Below, in pieces: positions 26,974-41,190 of a stretch of 64,000 nt of DNA. Source of the stretch: Diprion similis (taxonomy: Eukaryota; Arthropoda; Insecta; Hymenoptera; Diprionidae); the NCBI RefSeq assembly GCF_021155765.1, contig NC_060111.1:3996481-4060480 (forward strand). Reading direction: 5' to 3'. The position numbers and the translations under genes were made by a program. Under the pieces are notes generated by a model. That model was not told where the DNA came from. It searched no databases and was given only the letters and a program-made list of their open reading frames with translations. How positions within the stretch are numbered: the first letter of the stretch is position 1; the number at the start of each line of letters is the position of its first letter.

Positions 26974-28783
26974 CGGTAGTAGCATTAATTTGAACTACGA
27001 TTGGTTAATTAAATAATTGCACAATTATGAAAAGGATCGTCATTCTTTGTTTTTAAATTTCTGCCACGTACGGAAGAAGTAAATAAATTTTAGCTATAAA
27101 CGAAGAGATATTTTGGCGAAAAGAATTTACGCAAAATATCACCGGAATTTGTTTCAACAATTAAATCCTATATATTCTAAAAAAAAAAAATCCAGGCACA
27201 GGTTGTGTTGATAAAAAAATGTGCTTTGAACGGTGATCTAGGATTAAGATTTACGATTAGCACGTCTTTCCTCTTTATCACTAGACGCGCAATAATTTCG
27301 TTCGTTAAAATCAACTCTGTGAACATTAAATATATCAGGTCGAGGACGTTAAACGGGGATATTCTTAAGCTCAAAAATGTTTAAGTCTGATTATTACAAA
27401 TACTCAGGCTTTGAAATACACTATAAATATAGTATGTATGTATATAATATAATTACGTAAGTCTTTGACACCACGTGAATGGGGTTTTCAACAATGCAAT
27501 AATTTATATATATCCTGTACCGTTCTCAAAGAAATAGAAAGAAAAAAAAAAAAATTTCTGCGACTGCGTTTTCCAACATTTAAAAAAGGGAAACGTAGAG
27601 AAAAGTTTGTTGGTTTGTTTGTTTTTTTTTTAAGCTTCTTTTTCATTCAGTAAATATTACTCCACACCGAATGTATAATTTAAACATCAAATTTTTTGGT
27701 TTTTTTTTTCGTTTTCTTTTTTGTTTTTTTTTGTTTTTGTTTTTCTCGCAGCATAATCCATACAAATTCTCGCATTTCACGGTACATCTCGGTATTTATT
27801 AATTTCTACGTCAAATTAATGAATAATTTGATTTTACGGATATTGTTGAAAAATTTCTTTGCAATATTATTATACCTTGTATATAATTCGACGTAAAATT
27901 GTTAATCATAATATAAGTAAAATCAAAACAGGTTAAAATCAAAGCAAATAATATGTTATACAATATGTATATATATATATATTATATATACGCGGGTATA
28001 ATAAAGTATATCTATAGAAATACTTTTAGAGTATTATACAATATAATTGGACTTACGTATATAATGTTTAATATTTTATATTTATGCATTTTTATATCGT
28101 GTGCTTTTTTCATGCGCAGAAAAAGCTACCGAGTCGGACTTGCAAAAAAATCATCAACGGAAACCCGAGCAAGTCATCCGTAGTAATCTTCTTCTGTACA
28201 TAATAAAGCACATTTATTTATTTGATTTTTGATCATTTAAACCGACGCCGCAACTTACGTAACGATATTTCGAAAAATTTTAAATATCCGCCTTTCTTTT
28301 CGAGTCAAATATCTAACTACAAGCTTATATTTTTATTACTGCTTTTATTCCGTTACCCGAAGATTATCGAGACAATCAAGAGTTTCCCGGATTTTTTTTT
28401 AATGTAACAGATAATTTAATTTTCATATAATTAGTTGTTATCGGGAAGTTCGTGAGATTTTGATCGAATTTGATTTCTCCGGAGAATGTATAAAACAGCT
28501 CAATCTCGTTTGTTATTTATTTCTATTCTTGCTTTTCTTTCTCCTTCTATTTTTCACAAATATTACAATATATTTTATTATTACTATTATTATTGTTATT
28601 ATTATTATTATTATTCTTTCTTCGAGTGCATATTTTTTCAGTGCCTCGAAACATTCGCGCTCGGAATTATAGTGAAAAATTCTCTCTCTGTGTATGTGTG
28701 TGAGTGTATATATATGTATAGTAGTCCTATTAAATTATCAGTTATTTACACGAACCCCAACTATCGCAGCTTATCGTCTTCAG

Positions 28784-31700
28784 CTATACTTGAAAACTGT
28801 CGGCTGATGTACAAGGCCCGTTGTAGGTGGATATTGCATTCGCTTCTTTAGCCAACGGTGGTGTTGTGGTCGTTGTCCCTGACGTACCCGACGTTGTTGG
28901 CACTTGCTGAAATTCCAAGAGAAATTCGAATTCACGTTGATTTCGATTTTTTAGTAATTACAAAAAGGCGGTGGAACGTCTTTAAGGGTACTTTGAGTCA
29001 ACGTTTTGCGTTTGATTTTGAATTATTATTTAACAATTATCAAGTTTTTGCATGCATTGTACAATTTTAAAACTGAAATATACTGGCTTTATATTTAAGT
29101 TGAGTTTTGACGTTTGAGCTTCCTTAAAGTTTCCCCAAATTGTGGTGATTGGGCCGATAAAAAATTGTGACCATCCAAAAGAAAAATAACGAAAATTGGC
29201 AAAATATGAAATTACATTAAATTGAATCAAATTGTATGAAATCGGATTTCAAATGTGATATTTTTTTGACGCGTTATCATTTCTGGTAGCGATTATTCGA
29301 GTGGAAAAAAAAAAAAAATTAATCAAACACGACTCGATCGGATCGATAAAAATGAATCGATTAATCGATTATTGAATCACATAAATCGATAAAAAATTTC
29401 GTCAATCTCGGGAGTAAAAACCAAAAACCGATTGTGATGAAAAATAATCTTTTTTACTCGATTAATCCAGAAAAAATAAGTGATTTAATCGAAAATCCAT
29501 TATTTTTGGTGAATTTTGAATTTCTGACGCGTTCAGTCCCGTGGCATAAAAATTTGGCAAAAGCGGAATCCTCACCTCGGCAACCTCGTCCACCGACGGA
29601 AGTAGTTCGTCAGTTGAATGCGGTGTCCTGGGGCTGGGAGTCGGCGCAGACTGTTGCTGTTCCCGTTGACGTTGCAGCCTGAGTTCCTGGAGGGCGAGTC
29701 GATGTTCCTTCTCGTTTCTCTCGCGTTCAAGTCTCCGGGCGCTGTAGCTACGCGCGGAAGATGTCGAGCTGTGAATCGAGGCTAAGCTAGGTCGACGAGA
29801 ACCTGGTGGACGAACAAGATGAATTTTTCGATTAGGGTTCGAATGGATCTGAGAGGATCTGTCGGTTCGTCTTTTTCCCTCCAACGAAGTGGTTCGAAAG
29901 AGAAAAAGAAGAGACGAAAACGGTTGCGTGCAACGTTCGTTTCACCGAGAGAAAATTTCCAGTCATGGTTATAGGGTCTGTTCATTTTTTCATCATCATT
30001 GAATTATTTTAAACAGAGTTTTTTTTTTTTTTTAGTGGAATCTAAAAATTTTATAGCTAACGTTTTACTGGCGCTATATATTCTTTTTCATTATTATCAC
30101 TAGTGAAATTGGATGTTGCTGCAAGAATAAATTTTTCAATGGAAAAATTGAGTCCACCAAGAAAATAAGTCGGATTTTTCGATACATAGAAAATCTAGTA
30201 CTGACAATTATAATTTATTATATTAACTAGTTACTAATTGTACCGAACTTTATTACAATTTAAATAATGTTGAGATCGATTTTATTAAAATTTTCCGATA
30301 ACCATAAGGAATAAAAATTTTCTCACGGTGAGCTTGCGTGCTTTAGTGCTAAAGCGCATGGATGATCAGGATCTGAGCTTAAAGCCGTAAAACTACGAGG
30401 ATATAAAACGATGCTCTATTTTTACCGATTACTCATGCAAATTCGATACCATTTTTAACGACATGTAATATATTGTATTCGATTATAGTTTATTTTTCTT
30501 CAGGTGAGCTTAAATTTTCTCTATCGGGTTAAAACGGATGCCCGGCAAAAGGGCTTATTATTATAATGGCCTCTGGCATTCGGCCAGACTTGGAATAAAA
30601 CTAGATTGTACACATTGCAGATTTCCAACCGATAAACCCCCGCAAAATTTAGCAATTTAAAAAAGTATTCCTGCAGGAAAATAAATTCTCTGCACAATAT
30701 GGGTCGAAATACAAAAAGAAAAAAGCTTCTGCAGATATTTGCAGAAACAGATCGCGAGAAGATGAGTCAATAAAATTTGATAAATTGAAACTGGATTTTG
30801 CAATCCGGATCTGTAGGTACTGGAAGATCTATCGTAAAATGATCGATAACCACATTCACATTTGAGAAAAATAAATCGCGGCATGCAATGCGTCGTTCAT
30901 GCAAATGACAAAATAATATTGGGCAAGTAGCTACAAAGTTTGAAGCTATAGTATGAAAAGAGGAGATCGTGCGATGAATGAATGCAGTATTTTATCATGA
31001 ACAGTGTGACTGATGTAAGTGTGTGTATGTAATTATTGCGTATTTATACAAGTCACTTAATTAGTTAATTTTAATTTTGATTTTAAGGAGCAACGAATGC
31101 GTCAAATTTTATCTTACTTTTATTCTATACTGCGTTAGCCAAAGTAATAAAAAACTAAATAGAATGCGGTTTGAAATTTAAAGCTGTTGGATAAAAAAAG
31201 TAAATCATTCAACGCTCGAAGCAATTAATGTGCTCAAATACGTAAATCGATTTGTCTAACCCTGGACAGGAACAAAAATAGTATTTTTTTCATTTATTGT
31301 GTATCCAAAAAACATTTGGGTAGTAAAATAAAAATTTTCATCTAGCTTCGATGACATTTTTTCAAATGAGCTTAATTCCGCCTCTTGAGAGTCTCGATTT
31401 AATTTTGAAAAAGCTACAAGTTCAGCCCCGCCAGAGTCTAGATCCTCGATCAAACCGCACTCTGCATCATATTCGACATTTCTGTCAGTTCTTTGGACGA
31501 ATTGGCGCTAATAAATAAGTGTGCCGTGTTTTAGTGACTCAAGTGTAAAAACGTACATATTATAAAAAATCTGAAATGTCGGTTGTTTTCTTCTTTAAGG
31601 AGTAAGACAAGAAATCTCGGAACTGATCAGAACTGATTTAACGAAGGCAAAAGCTGTTGAGTCGAATGATATATAAGGTATGATATATAACTATATATAT

Positions 31701-34700
31701 TATTTTATCATAAATTAAAAATTGTTAATTAGACTGTGGCTAATTTTTCATGCGAGGCTATCATATATATATCTATATATATACCTATATTCAATATATG
31801 TAATGTATTACTACAAGTGTGTGTGTGTATGTTTATGCGTTATTAGATATGTATAAATTGCGAAAAATTAGTATATTATGTATAATAAATATATATATAT
31901 ATGTAAGTATGCGTTATAAGGTGCAGCTTAGTCTATCTAGTGCGAAATCGCATTTCTTCAGCTATACTATATGTATGTTGCATTTCTTACCAAAACGAGT
32001 GATAATTTTCTTTCATTTCATTTTTTTTTTCTTTTTACTTGTCTATTTTTCGTGTGATTTTCGTACTATTGTTATTTTTCTTTATTTCGTGCGTTTAAAG
32101 AAAATAATGGCCGCTGCCATCTTGCCCTCTCGTTACGCACTCGAACGCGTTTTCAAATTCTCTCCTACATATGCAGGTGCGTGCGTACGTGTGAGTGAGT
32201 GAGTGAGTGTGTGTGTGTGTGTGTGTGTGTTTCGTAATGCGGGAATTGGTTTTTTCCTGACTGAATAATTTATCGTGCCTCTCCGTGTCGATATAATTTG
32301 TTGTTTGTTTTTTTTTTTCTCTTGCTGTAGAAGAGAAAAAAATCGAACAAAAAGAAAAGAGATACCAAAATTCGATTTGAGAAACGCGCAGGAAGAAATG
32401 AAAAAGAAAATAGGACGAATCGTATGAGAAACGTTGCTCGGAGGAAGGGATTCGTTTTTTAAATCATATAATTTAAACGAAAGATTCGTATAAATATTAT
32501 ACAATTGTTGTGTTCTTGTTGGCGAATGAGGTGATCCAATTGGTGTGAGTATACAATAATGTATGGAGTTCTTTAAACGACAGGGAACAACGCAAGCACA
32601 ATAATTTATAATTTAAGGTACACGAATCTGCATGTATGAAGTATAATTGGTGTAACGATGTGTGAAAGGTAAAGTGAACGGAAGAATAACGAATCAAACA
32701 GCGAGAAGACGAGGCACCACATTACTGATAATGAATGAAAAAGAAAAAAAGAAAAAAGAAAAAAAAGCTGACGAACATCAAAGTGTGTTTCATAACCGGG
32801 ACAAGCGATTTTGATTTCCGTAGTTTTTCTCCGTTGTTTTTTTTTTTTTTTTTTAATTGTCAAACAACGAATGTATAGTTTCAGTGATTTATAAGGCACA
32901 CGTATGATGCACGGTGGACAGATAAGAGGACACATTATAAGTGACAGAGAGCGTGGGGGGTGAGAGAAGAGAATTATCATATGGATCGAAGGAAGTTTAC
33001 GGGATCGAGGACATGTATTTTTATGACCGCAGAACGATCTGCGGCCAAGAAATTATTATATGCGGAACAGAACCGGTGCGTCGATCGTTGTAAAAAATCC
33101 CTTTCGTTACTATAGAAAAAAAATTCAGCTATATCTATCTATATATATTTTTATTTATTTGCAATCTCGCCAGAAGATGATCACCAAATGAAGAGATTAA
33201 AGCACTTTTTTCTTACCAACGAGAGTGAATTTATATATATAACATTGGTGGACGGGTGAGATTTGAGTGAATAAATTTTTATGACTCGACAAAGAATTAT
33301 TCAATTCGATTCGGGTTTGATTTATTCATAATTTAGCAGATCGATTTTTATCTGAATCTTTTTTTTTTCATAAGAAACGAATTAAATTTTTCATGAGAAA
33401 GTTGTTTTTTTTTTTTTTTTTTCTTTTGGTAACAAGATAAACTTAATCTGTCAGTTACGATCAGATCTGAAAAATATAAATGAAAATGAAAGGGTGCTAC
33501 TGCAGTGGCTTTTGTGACTGAAAGGGTTAACAATTTTGTATCACAACGACTAGAAGAATTAACGAAAATTTTCGAAAAATTTCTACAATATTTTGTCTCG
33601 TCAACTTGTGAATTGAGGAATTTAATTTGATTTTTTATATAATTTTAAGGGTACTACGAAGCCTTGGAGAGGGTCATCGCCGTAACGAAGGGAAACTTTT
33701 TCCGATCGACGCATCCTGGTCTGGCCGATTTAATTTTCGTGTCGATAGTTGGAGGGTGTGAAGCGAGCTACGAGGTTCTACCGAGGCCGTCTGAGGATCC
33801 CTCAGCAACGTCGCTAAGGGTCCGTCGATGCCTGTTTCCACCGTTTCCACCACCTTTCGTTGTCGCTTGGAGGTGGCACGATATAAGCAAGATGGCGGCG
33901 GCCCGGGCCGCACCTGCTCGCGAAGCGGGCACCAGGGGCCCGCGACTTCCGCCGCTGCTCGGCCTCCTGGAGAACGCAGAGGCCAGGGCGCTTCCGCTTC
34001 GTTGGCTAGATCGCGAGGACGGCCGACCTCCGTGGAGTGTCAATGGTATACCTGCAAGTCGATTATGGTATTCGATTTTTCTCTACCTGCTGCTATCCTT
34101 CGCTTCCTGCGCGAAGCCTAAAACGAATCCGCTTTCTTTCTTTCTTTTTTATTTTATATATTTTATTTTTTCTATCTATCTGGTTAAAAGTTCAATCCGT
34201 CGAAGCTTTCCGAAGCTTGGAGAAATAATGCAGATATTATTTTCAACGGGCTCTTTTACTCACCCTTCGTTATTGTATGTATAAAGTATTTTTTTTAAAA
34301 CAAAATATTTAATGAAAATAAATCCGGTTTTTCATGATTATTGGAAAAATTTTCACCTGTTATTCAAATATTAAAGATCATTTGTGAACATTGCTATTGA
34401 ATTCTCCGCTTCGTTGTACGGACAAGTAATAATTTGTTCAGAGATGTGAATCTGTTGTTTGATTTGTGTTTAATAGTAGGAAAAAAAATCACGGTTAATC
34501 GTGATGAGGGAATTTTTTATACTCTAGTTAACATGAAAATCGTGTATATTATTGTAATATGTCTAAATTGTAAATATCTATATATATTAGGGTGGGCCGT
34601 GAAAATATCGTTCAAGATAATAAAAAACAAATTCTGTGTAAGTTTGAGACCTTAATATTAATATCAAGAGCTTAAACTTTCACAGAATTTGTTTATCATC

Positions 34701-37700
34701 ATCCTTTACGATATTTTCATGGTAAAAATCGAAAAAAAAATTCCTTGTGTTCTTTGGCCTACCCTAATAGATATATAGAATCAACCCTAACCCTGGGATG
34801 CATGTCATGTCAATGTATAATAATTCTATATCTATTCTGTGAACCGAAAGGGTTTTTCTTTAAAATAATAAAAATAATCAACGCAAATAAAACGTAGAAA
34901 AAGAATAACTTCGGGTGAAATTGTGTTGTTCTATCTGTAATATCAAATATTAAATCAATTCGCGTAGAAATATTTGGAAAAAATCTAAACGGCTAGTAAT
35001 ATTTCCCCGATGGTTAATACAAAAACTATATAATATAACATATACAGATGTATAAATAAATGTATATAATACATGTATACGTATATATATATTATATACA
35101 TATACAGTATATGTATAACGACGTCGACAAACGCAATATGCAAACGACACGACACGCAAAACAGTTTGAAATCTCTTCTAATACAACTTGTTTAAATAAA
35201 AGGTTATTTTACTCACCCGTATCGCTTGAGAATAGCATGGGTGGTGCGTGATTTGCGTTGGCATAGTGTCTTGGTCTTGTATATCTCGCCCGGCTGAATA
35301 GTTTCAGAACGAAGCAGATTAGAGCCGTAAAGATCGCTAGGCCTGAAGCGACGCCCAGCAGCGTTGGTACGTCTGTTGTTATCAGCACCAGATCTGCGAG
35401 GGGAATCAGGATATAAATACTGAGTGTGGAATGATAGAGTAGCCTTGTAAGCCAAGACGAAGGCAGACTTTAAGAAACATTTTTCTCTGGACTTTTATCG
35501 CAGGTGCATGATCTACGATTGCGTGTCAACCTAACACAATTTGATGTCAAACTATGAGATTGAATGATTTTGTATCTGACACTGTCTGGTGTCAAGATGA
35601 TTTTTTCTGATGTCAATCTAAAATTTTCGTATATCAATATAATACTACTTACCTGATGTCAATGTAACATTATCTGACGTGAATATCACATTAACTGTTT
35701 TACGTCAATTTAACATCATATGATGTCATTGTAACATATCTGATGTCAATCTAACATTATCTGATGCCAATACCACACTAGTTGTTTGATATCAATTTAG
35801 CATCATATGATGTCATTGTTACATATCCGATGTCAATATAAAATTATCTGATGTCAATATCACACTGACTGTTCTATGTAAATTTAGAATCATATGATGT
35901 CAATCTAACATTATCTAATGTCAATATCACACTAGTTGTTTGATGTCAATTTAGCATCACCTGATGTAAATTTAACACTTTCTGCTGCCAATGTCAGACT
36001 GGTTGATGCCAATCTAAGATTATCCGATATAAATCCTACGCTATTATCTGATGTGAATTCAAGACTGTCTGATGTCAGTCAAACCTAATCTTTTTTCAAT
36101 CTAACCCTGCAATATCTGATACTTAATCCTTAATCACGGTCATTTCTACATGTAATGCAAGAACTCACCCTCGGCGCAGAAGACTTTTTTGCTGGGCCGT
36201 GATAGCGCGACTCTATGGTATCCCGTTTTGCACTCGCAAATAGCGTTGTGCTGAACCTGGGTGCAGGTCGCATGCTGATCGGCAAATGTGCAAGTTGCTC
36301 GATAAAAGCACTGCTCACCAAGTTTTTTTGCTGTGAACATCACACGTGAAGGATTAGATTGAAATTGCGACTTAGGCGCCATTGAAAACAATTGGCACAT
36401 TTTTTACACATTGATAAAAAGTTGACATACGTTTGGCACATCCCTTGGCAGGACCCAGCTTAACTGGGAAGAATTTTTCACACTCGCAATGAGCAGTAAT
36501 TGGATCGCAGAATACATGCTGAAGATCCGGATTGCAGGTGAGGTCGCACGGTGAACCAAGGTATAATCCCTTTTCTGAAATCAGGAAATTGCCACGTTAT
36601 TTACACGCCATATTGGTGTCTCGGCGATCGGTTGAACCTGGAAAACCTTCCCGTGAATTCGTGACACCATAACTATTGTGGAATAAATTTTTGAAAAGAT
36701 AAGGAACGGCTTCTCCGCACGCGTTGGACCGTACATCGGCCATTGTTCATGTGCTATCAAAGATAGCACGATAGCTATGAATACCTCGTCGAAAGACAAT
36801 GGAATTTAATTTTAAAGCACATCCTTGCGTTTTGTCTATCGATGACAGATCTCAAGATGGGGGAGCGATAAACACAGGCTTCTGTATTCAACATATTCGC
36901 CTCGAGGTGCGGAGAGGAATTTTAACCAAAGGCACGAGGTACCTTCGCACTTCTTCACGGTTGAGCTGTGTCTATTATCACTTAGGACACTCGATTCTAC
37001 GACTTCTAACCGACTTGAAACTGTGCCAGAGTTTTCTCTGAGTTTCAAGATTCAAGAGGCGGATCAACCGCGGGAAAATTCTTCCTGGCACAAGACTCTC
37101 CGGACTTTGGAGAGTAAAACGATTCCTGTATATGTGAACTCTAGTCTTTGGCACCGATTCTGGACGCTCTTTTATCACTGGAAAAAGTTCTTGGAATTAT
37201 CTGACTTGACCTGGTAATAAAATAACGACTTTGGTACCAGTTGGGCAATTATTAAGTCGCGTTATTGAAGAAGAAGGTTTGCCAAAATCTGGTGCTTTTT
37301 AGCCATTTCTTCAGGAGATAGTCGTGCATTTACTATTAATCTTACTATTATATTCAAATTTCGATTAAAAATAGAAACAGCAGAAATAAATTGGAGCTGT
37401 AAACAAATGCTTATTGTTAGATATATGAATGCTTCTTCCGAAGTTACTCCAAATTGTTTAAAAATTCATTGCCTAGATTTCTTCGAGTTTAATCTATAAT
37501 AATATAATTTTATTCGGAATATCATTTTCTACAATAGAAGGCTGAAGTTCATTTCGTTTCTTTTTTATAAGTCCACTGAATGTAACTATTTGTTTATAAT
37601 AATATAGTGATAACAGTTTTAAATATGGAAAAAAAATGTCAATCAGTAAATTTATAAAAAATATTTTGCTAAATAAAATTAGCCAATGTTGAGTGAAATC

Positions 37701-40700
37701 AAAGAAATCTAGAATTGCTTTGAAATTAAAGCTCGCTATCTACAATCTTTTCGTTCATAATTTGAGTATGTATCTTGTATAAATTTGTGTATTTTCAAAG
37801 GGCTCTTCGCTGCTTCCGAACACAATAATATAATAAAAATACAACGTACGAATATCTTTTAATAAAAATGATAAGGAATATGGAATTTCCAAAGACAAAT
37901 TTGGCCATTAATTCGCACTGCCCTGCATTCCATACCGAATAATAAATAGTTGTACCTACAAACTGCGGTGCCGGGTTCAAGTGGCTCTTCGAAGCTCGTG
38001 CATTGCAGTATTTTCGTGATTTTTATTTTTTCTTCTATTTTCCCGCAGCAATTAAATTGAGCTACGCCCCAGTAGCAGCAAGGAGGCGAACTCCACTTTT
38101 TCAGTTTTTCTCTCCTCTGCTTTTTCCCGCTTTTCGTCGTTCCGGGCGTCATTAAAAATTACAATTCAGCCGTTTGGAGACTTGAAAATTACGATTAAAC
38201 GTGTCTCCGATATTCTTAGAACAGTTTTTTCCCTCGGAATTTGCAATTCCTCAATTTCAAACCCCGGAAACGATATGAACAGTCGACGTGGGTTTTCGGC
38301 CTACACTTACGGCCGAACGAGCGAAACAGTCACGCTTATTGAACACAATTTCTCGCTCGGCAAATTTATTAGCCAACCCTAAAAGCTCGCTCGGTGCCGT
38401 TGCTTTTCTCTTGAAATTTAGCTCCGCGTCAATATATCGAGCTATAATTGCATCGTGCAAAATCGATTTTCGCAGCCTCGGCATTGACCTACACTTTGAT
38501 ATACAGAATCTGAAACTAATTGAAGTTCACCGCAAAAACAATTCCGCGGTTAAACTAGAGCGCAGAAATTTCTCGTCTCAGGAAAAATTCAAGTTGACGT
38601 AATTTCCTGAAATTAAGTGTACTTAAAAATTCAACATCACGTTAGCTTGGAATAAGACGCGTTAAACAATCGTCTGAGTCAAACGATTCGGATATTATCA
38701 ACGTCTGCGGTATTAGTCGTGTAAACGTAAATTGGCCGTCACGTCCGGTCCGGTTTGCGTGATAAATTGTCGTTCTTAACATTCTCGAGTTGTGTCGAGT
38801 GTAGGCGTTCGTCCGAGCTCAGAATCAGCGGAATAATCGCTAGACAAAAATCACCTGCAGCTGTGTATTGGGGATGTGAAAATGCAGTAAACAAACCGTC
38901 GGAATCGATTTCCCGAGGGTGTATTTGAGCCTCGGAAAATTCCCTTGGACTTGGAGAGGACACGAGAAGGGGGGAAAGACGAAGTATAATGAAAAAGAAT
39001 GAAAAAAATTCCCGCAGGATATGCCTGTCATATCCAACTAGGGGTATATTCTACTCTCGAGGAGTCGCGAGCTTGCGCGAAGATGAGTAGGAATCGATCA
39101 ACTTCTCCTACGTAAAAAAGACGCGAACATTGCAGTTGCATTAAAAGAAAAGCTCGAAAGATTGGACTGAACCAATCCCTGATAAGCTCGATTTTTTTTC
39201 GCTGATGATAAAAAATTATTTACGCAAAATCATTTGAAATTTTTAATCAACGTAAATTCGTCTCTAATTATTTAACGTAAGACGTTGGAAAATTTGCATA
39301 GAAAAAAAAATCAAAGACTCCCTTAAGAGTGAATTGAAAAAGCTTTGCAGAATATTTAAACAACTTGTTTTCATCTTGAGTTCTTCAAAGCGGCTATGAT
39401 AGACTAATTTGCATAATTGACTACTTCCAGTCAGCGTCTCTGTGTTTTGCAGCATAAAACACAACCAGGAAATATTAATATACGTATAATGAACGGCTAA
39501 TTTTATCCGCCCACTGCTAATTTGCGATAAACAAATGAAAAAAAAATAGAATGAATAAAAAAATTCATCCGAAATATTCAAATTAATCCTAAAAAGGCTT
39601 GAAAACTAAAGTTGCGAATTAATTGATATGTGAGGGAAGATTTGCGACGGAATTTAATTGCAGGACCTCGATTATAGCTGATTATTCAAGGAGCGCAATC
39701 TTGGCGTTGAGATTACATAATCAAGAGCCTCGACCATGCAGTTTCGATTTTAACCTCGTGGAAGCACTCGGAAATAAACCGCGAATCGATCCGCAAATTT
39801 CTCGCTGCACGGTTTTATAGACTGCACCAATCGATGCTCGTGTTTCTATTAACTAGGTCCTAAAATCGGCTGGAATTCGGTTAAACTTTATCAACATTCA
39901 TGTGCAAGCTAATTAACGTTAAAAGTTTGTCCCAATCCCTGGTGTGCTACAAACTAGATTAAATCCGCGGGAAATATTGATTTCGAAAATTGAGCTTTAA
40001 AGCTCAAAGCCGAAATAAGCGATATCGGTACAATCCGAAAACCGTCAACACGTGATGGTTCAGCGGAAAAAGTTGTGATTTATTCGTACATCGATATATT
40101 CCTTCGAATGAAATAATTCATTCAAAATAATTCAAGGGGCAGAGATGAGGATCATGTGCTTGCATAAGTCGAATTAACACGTTGATGGCACGTTTGGCAT
40201 GCACGATAGGCTGCATACGTTATACTACGTTTTAGTACTTGCCGCGAGAGCGCCGAGCTTGCAGCATCCATTAAAATCAATACACAGTGAGTGCGCCTGT
40301 AGGGCGAGCGCAAGAGCGCAAAGTTTCACTTGAACCGTGTGCCAAAAAACGATATGCAAACCGAAAAACGATTTTCTGAACTCGTTTTTACTTCGACTTC
40401 ACGGGGATCGTATAATTTTTCACTAGAAATCTCATCCACTTAATCGCTGCAAGCTCGTTGAAGATCTTATAGTGATGATCTAAGATTTTATTTGATTCGG
40501 GATAGAGATGGAGGTTGGAAATATCATATGCTTTTCTATATTTTTTGAGAATTTAATTACGATTCTAAGATTCTAATTTCCAGATCCTAAAGCACAGAGA
40601 TGATGATCTGCTTTTACGTGGCTACGTGCTGTTGCGGTGCTAAGAATTTACGCAACGGTACAGCGCAGCATCAGATCAATTTCAGAATTTACCCCAAAAG

Positions 40701-41190
40701 AGAAAGACATAGAGAGAAAGAGATAGAGAGAAGAAAGAAAGGGTAAAGAAGACATAGAATTTTCAGAACAGCTTTCCTAATTAAGAAAAAACGAAATCGT
40801 GCTTTTCGGAGCTTTTCGGAGCTTTTAGGGGTAGTAGATTGGCTCGGGCGGTATTATTCAAGGAATCCATGCACAGCCAGAACTCTGTTAATCAGGATCT
40901 CTTTTTAAGGGCAGATTAAAAAAGCTCGGAGTATGAGGCATTAGGCACCCTGAAGCACCGAGCTGCCGAAACGAATGAGGAGCAACGAGAGGATCAGTTT
41001 TACCTGTTGTGTTTGCGTCGATGAAGTCCTCGTCGCTGTCCTCGGGTGACAAGGGTGGCTCCTCGTCGTAGACCGCATCGTCCGGTGAATGTCGAAGGTC
41101 ATCCCCAGGCTGAGGAGAGGTCGGAACGATGAGGAGAACGAGGCAGGATAGCCAGCAGGTAAGTCTCAGGGCGCCGAGAATAACACTCAT
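28784..41190 (-). CDS. Single-pass membrane protein with EB/EGF-like cysteine-rich ectodomain
   Basis: Seven coding exons in gene order (41190-41004, 36574-36431, 36330-36169, 35393-35217, 34051-33914, 29802-29576, 28906-28784) splice consistently: phase 1 at five junctions, then phase 0. They give 385 aa. Residues 1-27 form a signal peptide (SCLVLLIVPTS). An acidic linker (28-62) is followed by two cysteine-rich modules (about 63-164) with CECEKFFP and CECKTGYHR cores, resembling EB or EGF-like modules. A membrane helix (about 173-194, VPTLLGVASGLAIFTALICF) precedes a Ser/Arg-rich cytoplasmic tail with a charged helix (RLERERNEKEHRLALQEL). The tail ends S-A-D-S-F-Q-V, a possible class II PDZ ligand. 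Exon 5 (46 residues) has phase 1 on both sides and could be skipped without a frameshift. Function unknown; the call rests on architecture and splice fit. Confidence 0.75.
30000..33660. other. Intron between exons 5 and 6 of the membrane-protein gene
   Basis: AT-rich sequence with a GAGT/GT microsatellite at about 32,192-32,231 and poly(T) tracts. I see no exon or RNA gene in it. Confidence 0.5.
34586..34768. repeat. Palindromic MITE with ATTAGGGTGGGCC termini, 183 bp
   Basis: ATTAGGGTGGGCC (34,586-34,598) is mirrored by GGCCTACCCTAAT (34,756-34,768). Internal blocks are also inverted: GAAAATATCGTT with ACGATATTTTC, and ACAAATTCTGTG with CACAGAATTTGT. The element is therefore palindromic over nearly its full length. 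The flanks are TA-rich. Its first seven bases resemble the TTAGGGT preceding the element at 3,474. Confidence 0.7.
35510..36110. repeat. Degenerate minisatellite, unit about CTGATGTCAATNTAACATTAT
   Basis: At least 20 diverged copies of a roughly 20-23-base unit lie head to tail in the intron between exons 3 and 4 of the membrane-protein gene. TGATGTCAAT recurs with variants such as TGATGCCAAT and TGATGTAAAT, followed by TAACATTATC or CACACTAGTT. Longer repeats of about 100 bases seem superimposed (the ATCATATGATGTCA word recurs). Not coding. Confidence 0.85.
36580..41000. other. Intron 1 of the membrane-protein gene
   Basis: The 4.4-kb interval between the signal-peptide exon and the first cysteine-rich exon. 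Short frames at 36.6-38.6 kb have no recognisable motif or fitting splice phase. I see no RNA gene. Confidence 0.5.

Larger units (their letters stand above)
25549..28783. other. Gustatory receptor upstream flank and probable long 3' UTR of the next minus-strand gene
   Basis: The 25.5-26.2 kb part is the receptor's 5' flank. From about 26.24 to 28.78 kb the sequence is extremely AT-rich with TA, poly(T) and TTA tracts. An AATAAA on the minus strand (plus TTTATT, 26,239-26,244) could end a roughly 2.5-kb 3' UTR of the membrane-protein gene at 28,784. No coding frame is credible. Confidence 0.4.

Noticed and set aside
33664-34284. 206-codon plus-strand frame
   Set aside because: It lies antisense to the GC-rich cassette exon of the EB-like gene, whose splice phases fit the minus strand; GC-rich DNA lacks stops by composition.
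38000-38160. Cysteine-containing minus-strand frame as an additional exon of the EB-like gene
   Set aside because: No splice acceptor and donor pair gives a phase compatible with exons 1 and 2, which already join in phase 1.
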